In this document: positions 26,336 through 35,716 of the stretch, piece after piece
How the letters are laid out: the number at the start of each line of letters is the position of its first letter
Numbering within the stretch: position 1 is the stretch's first letter
NCBI GenBank assembly: GCA_963761015.1
Contig: CAVXFL010000009.1
Span: forward strand, 496,001-560,000
Length of the DNA: 64,000 nt
From: CAVXFL01 sp963761015
Lineage (GTDB): Bacteria; Pseudomonadota; Alphaproteobacteria; Acetobacterales; Acetobacteraceae
Direction: 5' to 3'
Notes under the pieces: generated by a model
Seen by the model: the letters and a program-made list of their open reading frames with translations, nothing else
Told to the model about the DNA's origin: nothing
Databases searched by the model: none
Made by a program: the position numbers and the translations under genes

Positions 26336-27032
26336 ATGATCGAGGTCTGGACCTGGCCGACGCCGAACGGCCACAAAGTGCATATCATGCTGGAGGAAGT
26401 CGGGCTGCCGTACAAGGTGGTGCCGGTGAACATCGGCGCCGGCGATCAGTTCAAGCCGGAGTTTCTCGCGCTCAACCCGAACCATCGCATTCCCGCGATC
26501 GTCGACGACGAGGGGCCGGGCGCCAAGCCGTTCCACCTTTTCGAGTCCGGCGCGATTTCTGATTTACCTCGCCGAGAAAACCGGCCAGTTCATTCCGGTC
26601 GATGCGGTCGAGCGGTACACCTCTCTGCAATGGCTGATGTTCCAGATGGGCGGCGTCGGGCCGATGTTCGGGCAATACAACCACTTCGCCGGCTATGCGC
26701 CGGAAAAGCTGCCGTATGCAATCGAACGCTACAGCAACGAGGTGAAACGGCTGCACCGCGTGCTGAACAAGCGCCTGTCGGAGAGCGCGTATCTCGCCGG
26801 CCCCGACTACACCATCGCCGACATCGCGACCTTCCCCTGGGTGCGCAATCCGGACCGGCGCGGCATCGATCTGGCCGAGTTCCCGGCGGTGAAGCGCTGG
26901 CACGACGCGATCGCGGCGCGTCCGGCGGTGCAGCGCGGCGTTCAGGTGCTCGCGGACAATCAGCGCCGGGGCCAGATGACCGATGCGGAGCGCGATATCC
27001 TGTTCGGCGCCACGCAGCACGCCCAGCGCTAG
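26336..27032 (+). CDS. Glutathione S-transferase family protein (frameshifted)
   Basis: A GST of the YfcG/Ure2p-like type of about 231 residues. The thioredoxin-like domain reads WTWPTPNGHKVHIMLEEVGL, PYKVVPVNIGAG, NPNHRIPAIVDDEG and LFESGAI. An extra T in a TTT run at 26555-26557 then breaks the frame; the correct continuation LIYLAEKTGQF and the helical domain (MFGQYNHFAGYAPEKLPYAI, then YLAGPDYTIADIATFPWVRN) are in the next frame. The NPNHRIPAI and ESGAI motifs bind glutathione. It may use glutathione to detoxify or reduce disulfides. It follows the aminotransferase gene. Confidence 0.85.
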
Positions 27033-27151
27033 CGGCTCCCGGGCGAGTGAGCGGCGACGTCCGAACGGGGTTCGGAGCGCACCGCCTGTCATCCGGGATT
27101 GCGCTTCGCGCCATCCGGGCTAGGCTTCGCGCGCGAGCGAGGAGACGCGTC

Positions 27152-27484
27152 ATGCGGCTGAGCACGGTCCTGTTTTCCGGGGGGATGTTGGCGCTGGCCA
27201 CGGCGCAGGCGGCGGCGCAGGTGCAGGAAGGCGACGTCGCCGCGGGACGGCGGCTGGCGCGAGAGCATTGCAGCGCCTGCCATGCGGTCGAGCCCGGCCC
27301 GGGAACCGGCCCGATGGGTTTCGCGGCGATCGCGCGCATGCCGTCGACCACCTCGATGTCGCTGCGCGCCTTCCTGCTCACGCCGCATCCGAGGATGCCC
27401 AACTACAAGCACACCCCGGCCGAGATCGACGACATCGTGGCGTACATCCTGAGCCTGCGCAGATCAGAAAATTTGAAACAATAG
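27152..27484 (+). CDS. Small periplasmic c-type cytochrome
   Basis: A 110-residue monohaem cytochrome. The signal peptide (residues 1 to about 22, ALATAQAAAQ) is followed by the haem site CSACH and a Met in MPNYKHTPAEIDDIVAYI that likely supplies the sixth ligand. The C-terminal helix AEIDDIVAYILSLRR is standard for small class I cytochromes. The ATG follows GAGGAG. It would carry electrons in the periplasm; the partner is unknown and no oxidoreductase gene is adjacent. Confidence 0.8.
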   Translation: MRLSTVLFSGGMLALATAQAAAQVQEGDVAAGRRLAREHCSACHAVEPGPGTGPMGFAAIARMPSTTSMSLRAFLLTPHPRMPNYKHTPAEIDDIVAYILSLRRSENLKQ

Positions 27485-27521
27485 CGCAAGCTACAGTTTA
27501 GCTGAGCGCCCCTCCTCGCGT

Positions 27522-27539
27522 TCCCGGCGAAAGCCGGGA
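27522..27539. repeat. GAAA-capped palindrome in a 170-base intergenic gap
   Basis: TCCCGGC-GAAA-GCCGGGA, a perfect 7-bp stem with a GNRA loop between the cytochrome gene and the convergent SGNH-like gene. It could end transcription or be a dispersed repeat; the core also occurs at 2371. Confidence 0.45.
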
Positions 27540-27657
27540 TCCGCCGGAACACAATGCGAACACCCTGGCGAAAGCCGTCAGGCGAGGCAGCCTGACGACA
27601 CGCGGCTTCAGGGCGACCGCGCTGTGGGTCCCGGCTGGCGCCGGGCAGGGCGAAATC

Positions 27658-28764
27658 TCAACGGGAGGTGGTTTCGGCCGAAACGGCGCCGTCGCGTGGG
27701 CGCAACCGCAACGCATAGTCCGTGGTGGGGGACACCTTGCCGGCCGCCGCGCGGGCGAGGTCGCGCATCACGCGGTCGGCGATGCCGATGCGATAATGGT
27801 GCGCGTCCCAGTAATTCGCGTCCGCCGTCGTGATTGGGCTAGGGATCATGAAATCCGCGAGAATCACGCTCGGATACAGGCGGGCGAGTTCGGCGACGCG
27901 CCGCTTGCAGGCCGCGAAACTGAGCGCGTACAGGCTGCCCGGCGCGCCCTGCAGCGCGACGTGATAGGGGACGAAGAACAGCACCTTGCGCGTGGCAGGC
28001 GGCAGCGTGTTCAGCGCGTCGCGCAGCAGGCCGAGGGTCGCGAACGGCACGGTATCTGGATCGAAGCCAGGCGGCGGCGGATCGTTTGGCGCGCGCTCCT
28101 TGGCGATGTGTCTGCGCGCCCGCGCGAGGTCGTAAAGCCGGTCGTCCGGCACGAAACTGGTATAGCCGTCGCTACCGTAACGCTGCCGCTTCAGCCCGAC
28201 CATGACCGCGAACTGGTTCACCGCTTCCTGCACGGCGTAGAGGTTCATCACGTCCAGATAGCCGCGCCAGGGCGAGCCGCCGTACATCCAGCCCGGAAAC
28301 GGCTGCGGCAAAAAATCCGGCGGCGGGAATTCCGGCGCGACCTTGCCTGGTATGCACCATTCCACATCCAGCCCGAACATCACCACGCGCGGCTGCCGGT
28401 GATGCCGCAGGAACACCCGCAACAGCCGCGACTGCTCATAGGCGGTCGCGCTGTTCATCGCCAGGTTGGCGAACCGCGCGTGGAACAGCGGATCGAGCAT
28501 CTCCGGGCGCAGCAGTCGCGCGGTGGAGGTGCCGAAGATCGCGCTGTCGAAGGCGGGGCTGCTCGCGAGCGCCGGGAAGGAATAGCGCGCGTTGGTCGAA
28601 ATCGGCACGCGCGGCAGATCGGGGCTCAGCGGCAGCATTCCCCAGGGGTCGACGAGCACGATGAACAGATAGGCGAGCAGTGAGGAGCCCGCAGCGCCGA
28701 ACATCAGGGCGCGGCAGAACGAAGCCCAGCGAAGGGGTTCAGAACTGGAAATAGACGAACGCAC
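27658..28764 (-). CDS. Membrane-anchored SGNH-like partner of an MBOAT acyltransferase
   Basis: A 368-residue protein with one N-terminal transmembrane helix (about 18-38) and an extracytoplasmic domain. FGTSTARLLRPEMLD resembles the nucleophile block of AlgX/AlgJ/DltD-like SGNH acyltransferases and ANYWDAHHYRIGIADRVM carries the D-x2-H pair near the C-terminus. The start overlaps the preceding MBOAT gene by 26 bases, so the two are cotranscribed and coupled. In related systems the MBOAT protein moves an acyl (usually acetyl) group across the membrane and the SGNH protein hands it to a polysaccharide. The polymer here is unknown. Confidence 0.65.
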   Translation of the reverse strand: MRSSISSSEPLRWASFCRALMFGAAGSSLLAYLFIVLVDPWGMLPLSPDLPRVPISTNARYSFPALASSPAFDSAIFGTSTARLLRPEMLDPLFHARFANLAMNSATAYEQSRLLRVFLRHHRQPRVVMFGLDVEWCIPGKVAPEFPPPDFLPQPFPGWMYGGSPWRGYLDVMNLYAVQEAVNQFAVMVGLKRQRYGSDGYTSFVPDDRLYDLARARRHIAKERAPNDPPPPGFDPDTVPFATLGLLRDALNTLPPATRKVLFFVPYHVALQGAPGSLYALSFAACKRRVAELARLYPSVILADFMIPSPITTADANYWDAHHYRIGIADRVMRDLARAAAGKVSPTTDYALRLRPRDGAVSAETTSR

Positions 28765-30109
28765 GCGGCACGCCTTGGCCGACCAGCAGCAGCGCGAAGG
28801 TCGCCGCCACGCCCGCCGGCACCGCCAGCCAGAGCGACGGCTTCAACAGCCGCAACGCGCACTCCTGGCTGGTCGGCCCGATGAGGGCGAGGACGGCGCC
28901 GAGCGCCAGCAGGCCGGCATTGGGAATGCGCACGCTGCCAAGCCCGTTCGCCCCGCCCATGGCGCGCAGGATGTCGGCCGCGACGGCGAAGGAGGGCGCG
29001 CGGAACAGCACCCAGCACGCCATGACGAACACCGACGTAACGATCCAGCCGAGCGGCTTCGGGAACCACCAGCCGCGCCGGTCCCAGGCGGAATTGACCG
29101 CCAGCGCCATCCCGTGCAGCCCGCCCCAGGCGACGAAGGTCCAGTTCGCGCCGTGCCACAGCCCGCCGAGCAGCATGGTCGCGACCACGTTGGCCGCCTG
29201 CCGCCATTCCGGCACGCGATTGCCGCCCATCGGGATGTACACGTAGTCGCGCAGGAAGCGCGACAAGGTCATGTGCCAGCGCCGCCAGAAGTCGCGGATG
29301 GAAGTGGCGCGATAGGGCGCGTCGAAATTGAACGGCAGGCTGAAGCCGAACATCCGCCCGAGCCCGATCGCCATGTCGGAGTAGCCGGAGAAATCGAAAT
29401 AGATCTGCAAGCCGAAGGCGGCGGCGGCGGCCCAGGCGGCGGCGCCGTTCAGCGGCGCTTGTCCCGCCTGCGCGAACAGCCCGTCGGCGGCGCGCCCGGC
29501 CACGTCGGCGATGCCGACCTTCTTGAGCGCGCCGATCAGGAACAGCACGAAACCGCGTGACAGATTCTCCCACATTTCCGGCCGGCGCGGTGAGGCCGCG
29601 AATTGCGGGACGATTTCGTTGTGCCGCACGATCGGTCCGGCGATGAGCTGCGGAAAGAACGTCACGAACATGGCGAAATCGAGCAGTCCGTAGACGTGCC
29701 GGTCACCGCGCTTCAGGTCGATCAGATACGACAGTTTTTGGAACACGAAGAAGCTGATCCCGAGCGGCAGCACGATGTCCCACGGGTGGAACGGCAGGTT
29801 GAGCAGTGCCGCGAGGTTCTCGCCCAGGAAATTGGCGTATTTGAACAGCGCGAGCGCCGCCAGGTTGAGCGCCATGCCGAGTTCGAGCAGCAAGGGCGGC
29901 CGCCATCGCGCCCAGGCGCGCACGATCAGCCAGTTGGCGAGCGTCAGCCCGACCAAGAGCGGCACGAAACGAATGTCCCACCAGGCGTAGAAAACCAGCG
30001 AGGCGAGAATCACCTCGGCCTGCCGCAACGCCCGGTCCGCGGTCACATAGTAGAGCAGCAGCACGATCGGCAGGAATCCGAGCAGGAAAACCTGCGAGGT
30101 GAACAGCAT
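28739..30109 (-). CDS. MBOAT-family membrane-bound O-acyltransferase (AlgI-like)
   Basis: A 456-residue multi-pass membrane protein. It begins MLFTSQVFLLGFLPIVLLLY and shows the family segments DIVLPLGISFFVFQKLSYLI, FFPQLIAGPIVRH, YFDFSGYSDMAIGLGRMFG, WRRWHMTLSRFLRDYVYIP and the active-site His in LLGGLWHGANWTF. This is the AlgI type that exports acyl groups for O-acetylation of exopolysaccharide or another envelope polymer. The downstream overlapping SGNH-like gene supports that role. No polysaccharide synthase is present in the window. Confidence 0.88.
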   Translation of the reverse strand: MLFTSQVFLLGFLPIVLLLYYVTADRALRQAEVILASLVFYAWWDIRFVPLLVGLTLANWLIVRAWARWRPPLLLELGMALNLAALALFKYANFLGENLAALLNLPFHPWDIVLPLGISFFVFQKLSYLIDLKRGDRHVYGLLDFAMFVTFFPQLIAGPIVRHNEIVPQFAASPRRPEMWENLSRGFVLFLIGALKKVGIADVAGRAADGLFAQAGQAPLNGAAAWAAAAAFGLQIYFDFSGYSDMAIGLGRMFGFSLPFNFDAPYRATSIRDFWRRWHMTLSRFLRDYVYIPMGGNRVPEWRQAANVVATMLLGGLWHGANWTFVAWGGLHGMALAVNSAWDRRGWWFPKPLGWIVTSVFVMACWVLFRAPSFAVAADILRAMGGANGLGSVRIPNAGLLALGAVLALIGPTSQECALRLLKPSLWLAVPAGVAATFALLLVGQGVPRAFVYFQF

Positions 30110-30280
30110 TGCGGCGCGAATCCCCGGACCGGGCCGCGTCAATAAGCATTCCCGCCGGCCCCGCGTAAACCCGGCGCGGCTCGCTTGGCCCGCGCGTCTT
30201 GCGGCTGCGGCAACCCTCGCGCAATCTTCCCGCCACGCAGCGGCCGAAGCGCTCGCGTAAGCAGGGATGGGAGGCCGACG

Positions 30281-31420
30281 ATGCGCCTTGCGGTGCTGAG
30301 AGAGCGCGCGGAATCCGAGGCCCGCGTCGCCGCGACGCCCGATATGGTCAAGCGTTACATCGGCCTTGGCCTGACGGTCGCCGTGGAGGCCCGCGCGGGC
30401 GTGCTCGCCTCCATCTCGGATGCCGAGTTCCAGGCCGCGGGCGCCGAGATCGCACCGGATGCGGCGAGCGCGCTCATGGGTGCCGGCATCGTGCTGGCGG
30501 TGCAGATGCCCGGCCCCGAGCTGCGCGCCGATATCCCGCGCGGGGCCGTGCTGATCTGCATTGCCGGCGCCTTCGCCGACCCGGACCTCGTCCCGGCCCT
30601 GGCGGAGGCCGGGATCGAGGTGGTCGCGGTGGAGTTGCTGCCGCGCATCACGCGCGCGCAGTCGATGGACGTGCTGTCGAGCCAGGCCAACCTGGCCGGC
30701 TACCGCGCGGTGATCGAGGCGGCCGCCGCGTTCGACCGGGGTTTTCCGATGATGATGACCGCGGCCGGCACTGTGCAGCCGGCGCGCGTGTTCATCGTCG
30801 GCGCGGGGGTGGCCGGGCTGCAGGCAATCGCCACCGCCCGCCGCCTCGGCGCCATCGTGTCGGCAACCGATGTGCGCCCGGCGGCGAAGGAGGAGATCCG
30901 CTCGCTCGGCGCGACCTTTGTCGGCGTCGAGGACCAGGAGACCGCGACCCAGACCGGCGCGTACGCCCGCGAGATGAGCGAGACGTTCCGTCAGAAACAG
31001 GCCGAGCTGATGGCCACGACGGTGGGCAAGAACGACATCGTCATCTGCACGGCGCTGGTCATGGGCCGCAAGGCGCCGGTGATCGTCACCGAGCCGATGG
31101 TCGGCATGATGCGCGCCGGCAGCGTGATCGTGGATCTCGCGGCCGATGCGGGCGGCAACTGCGCGCTGACGCTGCCGGGCGAGAGCATCGTCACCCCGAA
31201 CGGCGTGCGCATCCTCGGCTGGCGCAACTGGCCGGCGCGTATTCCGGTGGCGGCGAGCAGCCTCTATGCACGCAACCTGATGACCTTCGTGACCACGTTC
31301 TGGGACAAGGACGCGAATCGTCTGGCGCTGCCGGACACCGACGATATCGTCCGCGGCGTGCTGCTGACCCGTGGCGGCGCCGTCGTGCATCCCCAATTCC
31401 TGCCGCCGCAGGCGGCCTGA
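30281..31420 (+). CDS. pntAA: NAD(P) transhydrogenase subunit alpha part 1
   Basis: A 379-residue soluble NAD(H)-binding subunit (domain I) of proton-translocating transhydrogenase, which uses the proton gradient to make NADPH from NADH. It shows the family start MRLAVLRERAESEARVAATP, the stretch RITRAQSMDVLSSQANLAGY, the Rossmann motif VFIVGAGVAGLQAIATARRL, and the mobile-loop region. The ATG at 30281 follows GGGAGGCCGACG. The three-gene layout pntAA-pntAB-pntB is the alphaproteobacterial form, with 15- and 7-base gaps between genes. Confidence 0.93.
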   Translation: MRLAVLRERAESEARVAATPDMVKRYIGLGLTVAVEARAGVLASISDAEFQAAGAEIAPDAASALMGAGIVLAVQMPGPELRADIPRGAVLICIAGAFADPDLVPALAEAGIEVVAVELLPRITRAQSMDVLSSQANLAGYRAVIEAAAAFDRGFPMMMTAAGTVQPARVFIVGAGVAGLQAIATARRLGAIVSATDVRPAAKEEIRSLGATFVGVEDQETATQTGAYAREMSETFRQKQAELMATTVGKNDIVICTALVMGRKAPVIVTEPMVGMMRAGSVIVDLAADAGGNCALTLPGESIVTPNGVRILGWRNWPARIPVAASSLYARNLMTFVTTFWDKDANRLALPDTDDIVRGVLLTRGGAVVHPQFLPPQAA

Positions 31421-31435
31421 GGCGGAGCAACTCCA

Positions 31436-31840
31436 ATGAATCCCGATCAGATCGCCGACGAGGCCGCCCGCGTCGCCCACCAGGCCAACGTGCTGGCGCT
31501 GCACGCGCACCAATTGGCCGCCGGCGTCGCCCCGATGGCTCCGATCGGCCATGCGGTCGGGCCGTTCATGTTCTTGTTCACGATTTTCGTGGTCGCCGTG
31601 TTCGTCGGCTACTACGTGGTCTGGAACGTCACCCCGGCGCTGCATTCGCCGCTGATGGCGCTGACGAATGCCATCAGCTCGGTCATCATCGTCGGCGCGA
31701 TGCTCGCCACCGGTCTCGCGGTCAGCGGGGTAGCGCGCGCCTTCGGCACGGTGGCGGTGCTGCTGGTCAGCGTGAACATCTTCGGCGGCTTCCTGGTGAC
31801 GCAGCGGATGCTGCAAATGTTCCGCCGGAAGGCGAGGTAG
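31436..31840 (+). CDS. pntAB: NAD(P) transhydrogenase subunit alpha part 2
   Basis: A 134-residue membrane subunit contributing part of proton-channel domain II. It has three hydrophobic helices: FMFLFTIFVVAVFVGYYVVW, then ALTNAISSVIIVGAMLATGL, then GTVAVLLVSVNIFGGFLVTQ, ending in the conserved RMLQMFRRK. The N-terminal 45 residues are polar and His/Ala-rich. It sits between pntAA and pntB in a tight operon. Confidence 0.93.
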   Translation: MNPDQIADEAARVAHQANVLALHAHQLAAGVAPMAPIGHAVGPFMFLFTIFVVAVFVGYYVVWNVTPALHSPLMALTNAISSVIIVGAMLATGLAVSGVARAFGTVAVLLVSVNIFGGFLVTQRMLQMFRRKAR

Positions 31841-31847
31841 ACCCGCC

Positions 31848-33254
31848 ATGTCGCCCAGCCTGACCGCCTTCTGGTACCTGGTATCCTCCGTCCTGTTCAT
31901 CCTGGCGCTGCGGGGCCTCTCCAACCCCGAGACGGCGCGGCGCGGCAACATTCTCGGCATGGTCGGGATGGTCATCGCCATCCTGGCCACCTTCGCGCGG
32001 CCGGGGATGGGGATCGGCAGCTATGGGCTGATCGTTCTCGGCATCGTCGTCGGCGGCGCGATCGGGGTGGTGATCGCGCTGCGCATCCAGATGACGGCGC
32101 TGCCCCAGCTCGTGGCGGCGTTCCATTCGCTGGTCGGCTTGGCCGCGGTGTGCGTCGCGGCCGCGGCATTGAACGCGCCCGAGGCGTTCGGCATCGGGGT
32201 CTACGGCGACATCCACACGCAGAGCCTGGTGGAGATGTCGATCGGCCTGGCGATCGGCGCGATCACCTTCACGGGGTCGGTCATCGCCTTCGCCAAGCTC
32301 CAGGCGCTGATGAGCGGTTCGCCGATCACGTTTCGCTACCAGCACTGGATCAATGCCGGGCTCGGCGCGCTGCTGCTGATTCTGATCATCACCTTCGTCG
32401 CGACCGGCGGCTCCCAGGCGGCGTTCTGGCTGATCGCGTTCGTGTCGTTCGCGCTCGGCGTGCTGCTGATCATTCCGATCGGCGGGGCGGACATGCCGGT
32501 GATCGTGTCGATGCTGAACAGCTACTCGGGCTGGGCGGCGGCGGGCATCGGCTTCACCATCCAGAACGTCGCGCTGATCATCACCGGGGCTTGCGTGGGC
32601 GCCTCGGGCGCCATCCTGTCCTACATCATGTGCCGCGGCATGAACCGCAGCATCATCAACGTGCTGCTGGGTGGGTTCGGCACCGAGGGCGGGACGGCGG
32701 CCGCCGCGGCCGCGCATGGCGACCGCACGGTGAAGAGCGGCAACGCCGACGACGCCGCCTTCATCCTGAGGAACGCCGGCAAGGTGATCATCGTGCCCGG
32801 CTACGGCATGGCGGTGGCGCAGGCGCAGCATGCGCTGCGCGAAATGGCCGACGTGCTGAAGGAGGCCGGGGTCGAGGTGAAATACGCCATCCACCCGGTC
32901 GCCGGTCGCATGCCGGGGCACATGAACGTGCTGCTGGCCGAGGCCAGCGTGCCGTACGACGAGGTGTTCGAACTCGAGGCGATCAACAACGAGTTCAGCA
33001 CCGCCGACGTCGCGTACGTGATCGGCGCTAACGACGTGACCAACCCGGCCGCCAAGACCGACCGCTCCTCGCCGATCTATGGCATGCCGATCCTGGAGGT
33101 GGAGAAGGCCGGCACGGTGCTGTTCGTGAAGCGCTCGATGGCCTCGGGCTACGCCGGCGTGGACAACGAACTGTTCTTCCGGCCCAACACCATGATGCTG
33201 TTCGGCGACGCCAAGAAGATGACCGAGGAGATCGTGCAGGCGCTGGGCCGCTGA
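31848..33254 (+). CDS. pntB: NAD(P) transhydrogenase subunit beta
   Basis: A 468-residue subunit with about eight transmembrane helices in the N-terminal 260 residues (for example GIGSYGLIVLGIVVGGAIGV and SYSGWAAAGIGFTIQNVALI) and a C-terminal NADP(H)-binding domain III. That domain shows VIIVPGYGMAVAQAQHALRE, HPVAGRMPGHMNVLLAEA, GANDVTNPAAKTDRSSPIYG and VLFVKRSMASGYAGVDNELF. It completes the transhydrogenase complex, a main NADPH source. The serine-hydrolase gene begins ten bases after its stop. Confidence 0.95.
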   Translation: MSPSLTAFWYLVSSVLFILALRGLSNPETARRGNILGMVGMVIAILATFARPGMGIGSYGLIVLGIVVGGAIGVVIALRIQMTALPQLVAAFHSLVGLAAVCVAAAALNAPEAFGIGVYGDIHTQSLVEMSIGLAIGAITFTGSVIAFAKLQALMSGSPITFRYQHWINAGLGALLLILIITFVATGGSQAAFWLIAFVSFALGVLLIIPIGGADMPVIVSMLNSYSGWAAAGIGFTIQNVALIITGACVGASGAILSYIMCRGMNRSIINVLLGGFGTEGGTAAAAAAHGDRTVKSGNADDAAFILRNAGKVIIVPGYGMAVAQAQHALREMADVLKEAGVEVKYAIHPVAGRMPGHMNVLLAEASVPYDEVFELEAINNEFSTADVAYVIGANDVTNPAAKTDRSSPIYGMPILEVEKAGTVLFVKRSMASGYAGVDNELFFRPNTMMLFGDAKKMTEEIVQALGR

Positions 33255-33264
33255 GCCGGGCGGC

Positions 33265-34299
33265 GTGAGCGCCGCGACCGGCGGTCTTCGGCACGTGGGG
33301 GCGGCGGCCATGGAACTGGTCGCCGACGCCGTGGAATCCGAGCGGATTCCCGGCGCCGCGCTCGGCGTGGTCACGGCTCGCGGGGAACGCGAGGTTCAGG
33401 TCATTGGTCAGGCGCGGATCGAGCCCGCGCCGGCGCCACTGACGCGGGCGACGTTCTTCGACCTGGCCTCGCTCACCAAGGTGCTGTTCACGACGCCAGC
33501 CATCCTGCGCCTCCTCGCGGAGGGCCGCATCGCTCTCGACGATGCATTGATCGTGGCCGTCCCGGACCTGCGGCAATACGACCTCGCCGCGCCCGAGCGG
33601 CGCCTGACCTTTCGCCAGTGCCTCAGCCACCAGACGCATTTGCCGGCGGTCGAGCCGCTCTATGCTTACGGTCAGGATGCCGCGACCTTGCGTGCCTTCA
33701 TCCTGCAGCGCGAATGGCGGGCCGGGCCACCTTGTTATTCCGATATCAATTTCATGCTGCTCGGCATTGCGATCGAGCGGCTGACCGGCAAGGCGCTCGG
33801 CGAGCAGCCGCTGGCCGCCGGGCTCACGTTCCGCCCCGACCCGGACGCGTGCGCGGCGACCGAGCGCTGCACCTGGCGCGGGCGGGTGCTGCGCGGCGAG
33901 GTCCACGACGAGAACGCCTTCGCGCTCGGCGGCGCGGCCGGCCACGCGGGGCTGTTCGGCACGATCGACGCCGTGCTCGACGCCGCCCTCGGCCTGCTCC
34001 AGGGGACCAGCCTGTCAGCCGAGGCGCTCACGGCGATCCGCACCAGGCAGTCGCCCACGCGAACGGCCGGCTGGGAGGCGCGGCACGCGGGCTGGCCGGG
34101 CGGCGACGCCTGCTCCGCCGATACGATCGGGCATACCGGCTTCACCGGCACGGGGCTGTGGATCGACTTTGCGCGCGGCCTCGCCTGGGCGCTGCTGACC
34201 AACCGTGTGCATCCGACCCGTCATCGCGAGACCGGCATCGCCGAGCTGCGGCGCCAATTCGGGGATAGGGTGGTTCGCGTTTTCGACGGCGGCGGATAG
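33265..34299 (+). CDS. Beta-lactamase-family serine hydrolase
   Basis: A 344-residue protein of the class C/penicillin-binding-protein-like family. The nucleophile motif S-x2-K appears as FFDLASLTKVLFT, the Tyr motif as PCYSDINFMLLG, and a third-box HTGFTGTGLWID matches the H/K-T-G region. The conserved LSHQTHLPAV and GAAGHAGLFGTIDAV are also typical. There is no clear signal peptide, so it is probably cytoplasmic and an esterase or peptidase rather than a resistance enzyme. A GTG start is likely; an ATG at 33310 would shorten it by 15 residues. It may be cotranscribed with pntB. Confidence 0.85.
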   Translation: MSAATGGLRHVGAAAMELVADAVESERIPGAALGVVTARGEREVQVIGQARIEPAPAPLTRATFFDLASLTKVLFTTPAILRLLAEGRIALDDALIVAVPDLRQYDLAAPERRLTFRQCLSHQTHLPAVEPLYAYGQDAATLRAFILQREWRAGPPCYSDINFMLLGIAIERLTGKALGEQPLAAGLTFRPDPDACAATERCTWRGRVLRGEVHDENAFALGGAAGHAGLFGTIDAVLDAALGLLQGTSLSAEALTAIRTRQSPTRTAGWEARHAGWPGGDACSADTIGHTGFTGTGLWIDFARGLAWALLTNRVHPTRHRETGIAELRRQFGDRVVRVFDGGG

Positions 34300-34353
34300 G
34301 TTCGGGCTTGCGGCGGCCGGCCTTGATCCGCTGACCCGACGGGAAATCGGAAA

Positions 34354-34776
34354 CTATCGGCGATACGGGTAGCAATACGCGCGGTCGAGCGTCAGGCCGA
34401 AATGGTCGGCCAGCGCCTCGATGGCGTCGCCGTGCATCGGATAGGGGTCGGTGTTGTCGGGGCCGACGATGACGATGCCGAAGGCGCGGTCGGGCTTGCC
34501 GCCCGGCGGCAGCATGGCGGTGACCAGCGCCGCCCCGTCCTCGTCGCGCAAGGTCAGAAACAAAGGCGTCACCCGCCGGATGTGATCCTCCAGCCCGATC
34601 GCCTGCTCGATGAACATGGCCGAGGCGGGCTTGAAGCTTTCCGCGGCCGCCTTGCGCTCGCGGCGGAAGTATTTCTCCACCGCGTGGCGCATCTCCCGTG
34701 ATTCCGCGATCGCCTCGGCTTCGGCCACGATGCGGAACCAGGTCGTCCCGTCGGGCGCGTCGCAAACGTATTCCAT
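34354..34776 (-). CDS. Conserved hypothetical protein
   Basis: A 140-residue soluble protein not recognised. It starts MEYVCDAPDGTTWFRIVAEA after GGGAGGGACGC, which fixes the start at 34776 rather than further upstream. It contains a basic helical middle (HAVEKYFRRERKAAAE), a beta-rich second half (FGIVIVGPDNTDPYPMHGDA) and a C-terminus with Tyr-Cys-Tyr. No membrane segment or known catalytic motif is visible. The convergent gene upstream is the serine hydrolase; the divergent one is the class II aldolase. Confidence 0.65.
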   Translation of the reverse strand: MEYVCDAPDGTTWFRIVAEAEAIAESREMRHAVEKYFRRERKAAAESFKPASAMFIEQAIGLEDHIRRVTPLFLTLRDEDGAALVTAMLPPGGKPDRAFGIVIVGPDNTDPYPMHGDAIEALADHFGLTLDRAYCYPYRR

Positions 34777-34937
34777 GCGTCCCTCCCGCGCTGTCCAGTT
34801 AAGTCGCGAGCGGGGTGCGATGCAACCGCCAAGGAATGGGCGCCGTACCCCGGCAGGAGCGGCGCTCATTCCTCGGCGGGTTGACGCTGGCGGGTCGGCT
34901 GGCGGAGATTCCCGCCAACCCTTCGGAGGTCCCGCCA

Positions 34938-35715
34938 ATGAACATTGTCACCCGCCCGTCCGCGCTTGCCGGCGTGAGCGAGGAAGAGTGGAAGATCCGC
35001 TGCGACCTCGCCGCGCTCTATCGGCTGGTGGCGAATCTGCGCATGACCGACCTGATCTACACCCATATCAGCGCGCGCCTGCCCGGGCCGGAGCACCACT
35101 TCCTGATCAACCCGTACGGCGTGCTGTTCCACCGCATCACCGCCTCCTCGCTGGTGAAGATCGATATGGAGGGGAATATCGTCGAGCGGGACACGGCGCG
35201 GAGTTCGCAGCGTGAACGCGGCCGGCTTCACCATCCATTCGGCGATCCACATGGCGAGGCCGGACTTGACGTGCGTCGTGCACACGCACACCGCCGCCGG
35301 CATCGCGGTCTCGGCGCAGACGCAGGGGCTGCTGCCGCTCAGTCAGCAGGCCATGAAGTTTTACGGCCATCTCGGCTACCACAATTACGAGGGCATCGCG
35401 TTCGACCTTGCCGAGCGCGACCGGCTGGTGCGCGATCTCGGCCAGCACAAGTCGATGATCCTGCGCAATCACGGCCTGCTCGCCTGCGGGCGCACCATTC
35501 CGGAAGCGTTCCACGAAATCTACTACCTGGAGCGCGCCTGCCAGGCGCAGGTGGCGGCGCTCTCGGGCGGCGCCGAACTCATGTTCCCGCCCGAGGAGGT
35601 GCGGCTGCACGCGGCCAAGCAGTTCCAGCGCGAGGAGATCCTGGAGCATTGCGAGATGGCGTGGAACGCCGCGCTCACGCTGGTCGAGGACGACGAGCCC
35701 GACTATCGGACCTAA
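34938..35715 (+). CDS. Class II aldolase/adducin-family protein (frameshifted)
   Basis: A protein of about 258 residues from the fuculose-aldolase/adducin family. The N-terminus has LAALYRLVANLRMTDLIYTH followed by ISARLPGPEHHFLINPYG. After an indel near 35195-35211, VNAAGFTIHSAIHMARPDL then CVVHTHTAAGIAVSAQ supplies the zinc-binding His residues (HTH) and ILRNHGLLACGRTIPEAFHE the third. The start follows CGGAGG. The family includes metal-dependent aldolases and decarboxylases, and also non-enzymatic members, so the substrate is open. The gene converges on acr3 across a hairpin. Confidence 0.83.
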
Positions 35716-35716
35716 G

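Noticed and set aside
28739..31990. A 1083-residue protein ending in MBOAT
   Set aside because: The first 600 residues are antisense to the transhydrogenase genes and have a His/Arg-rich composition; the real ATG is at 30109.
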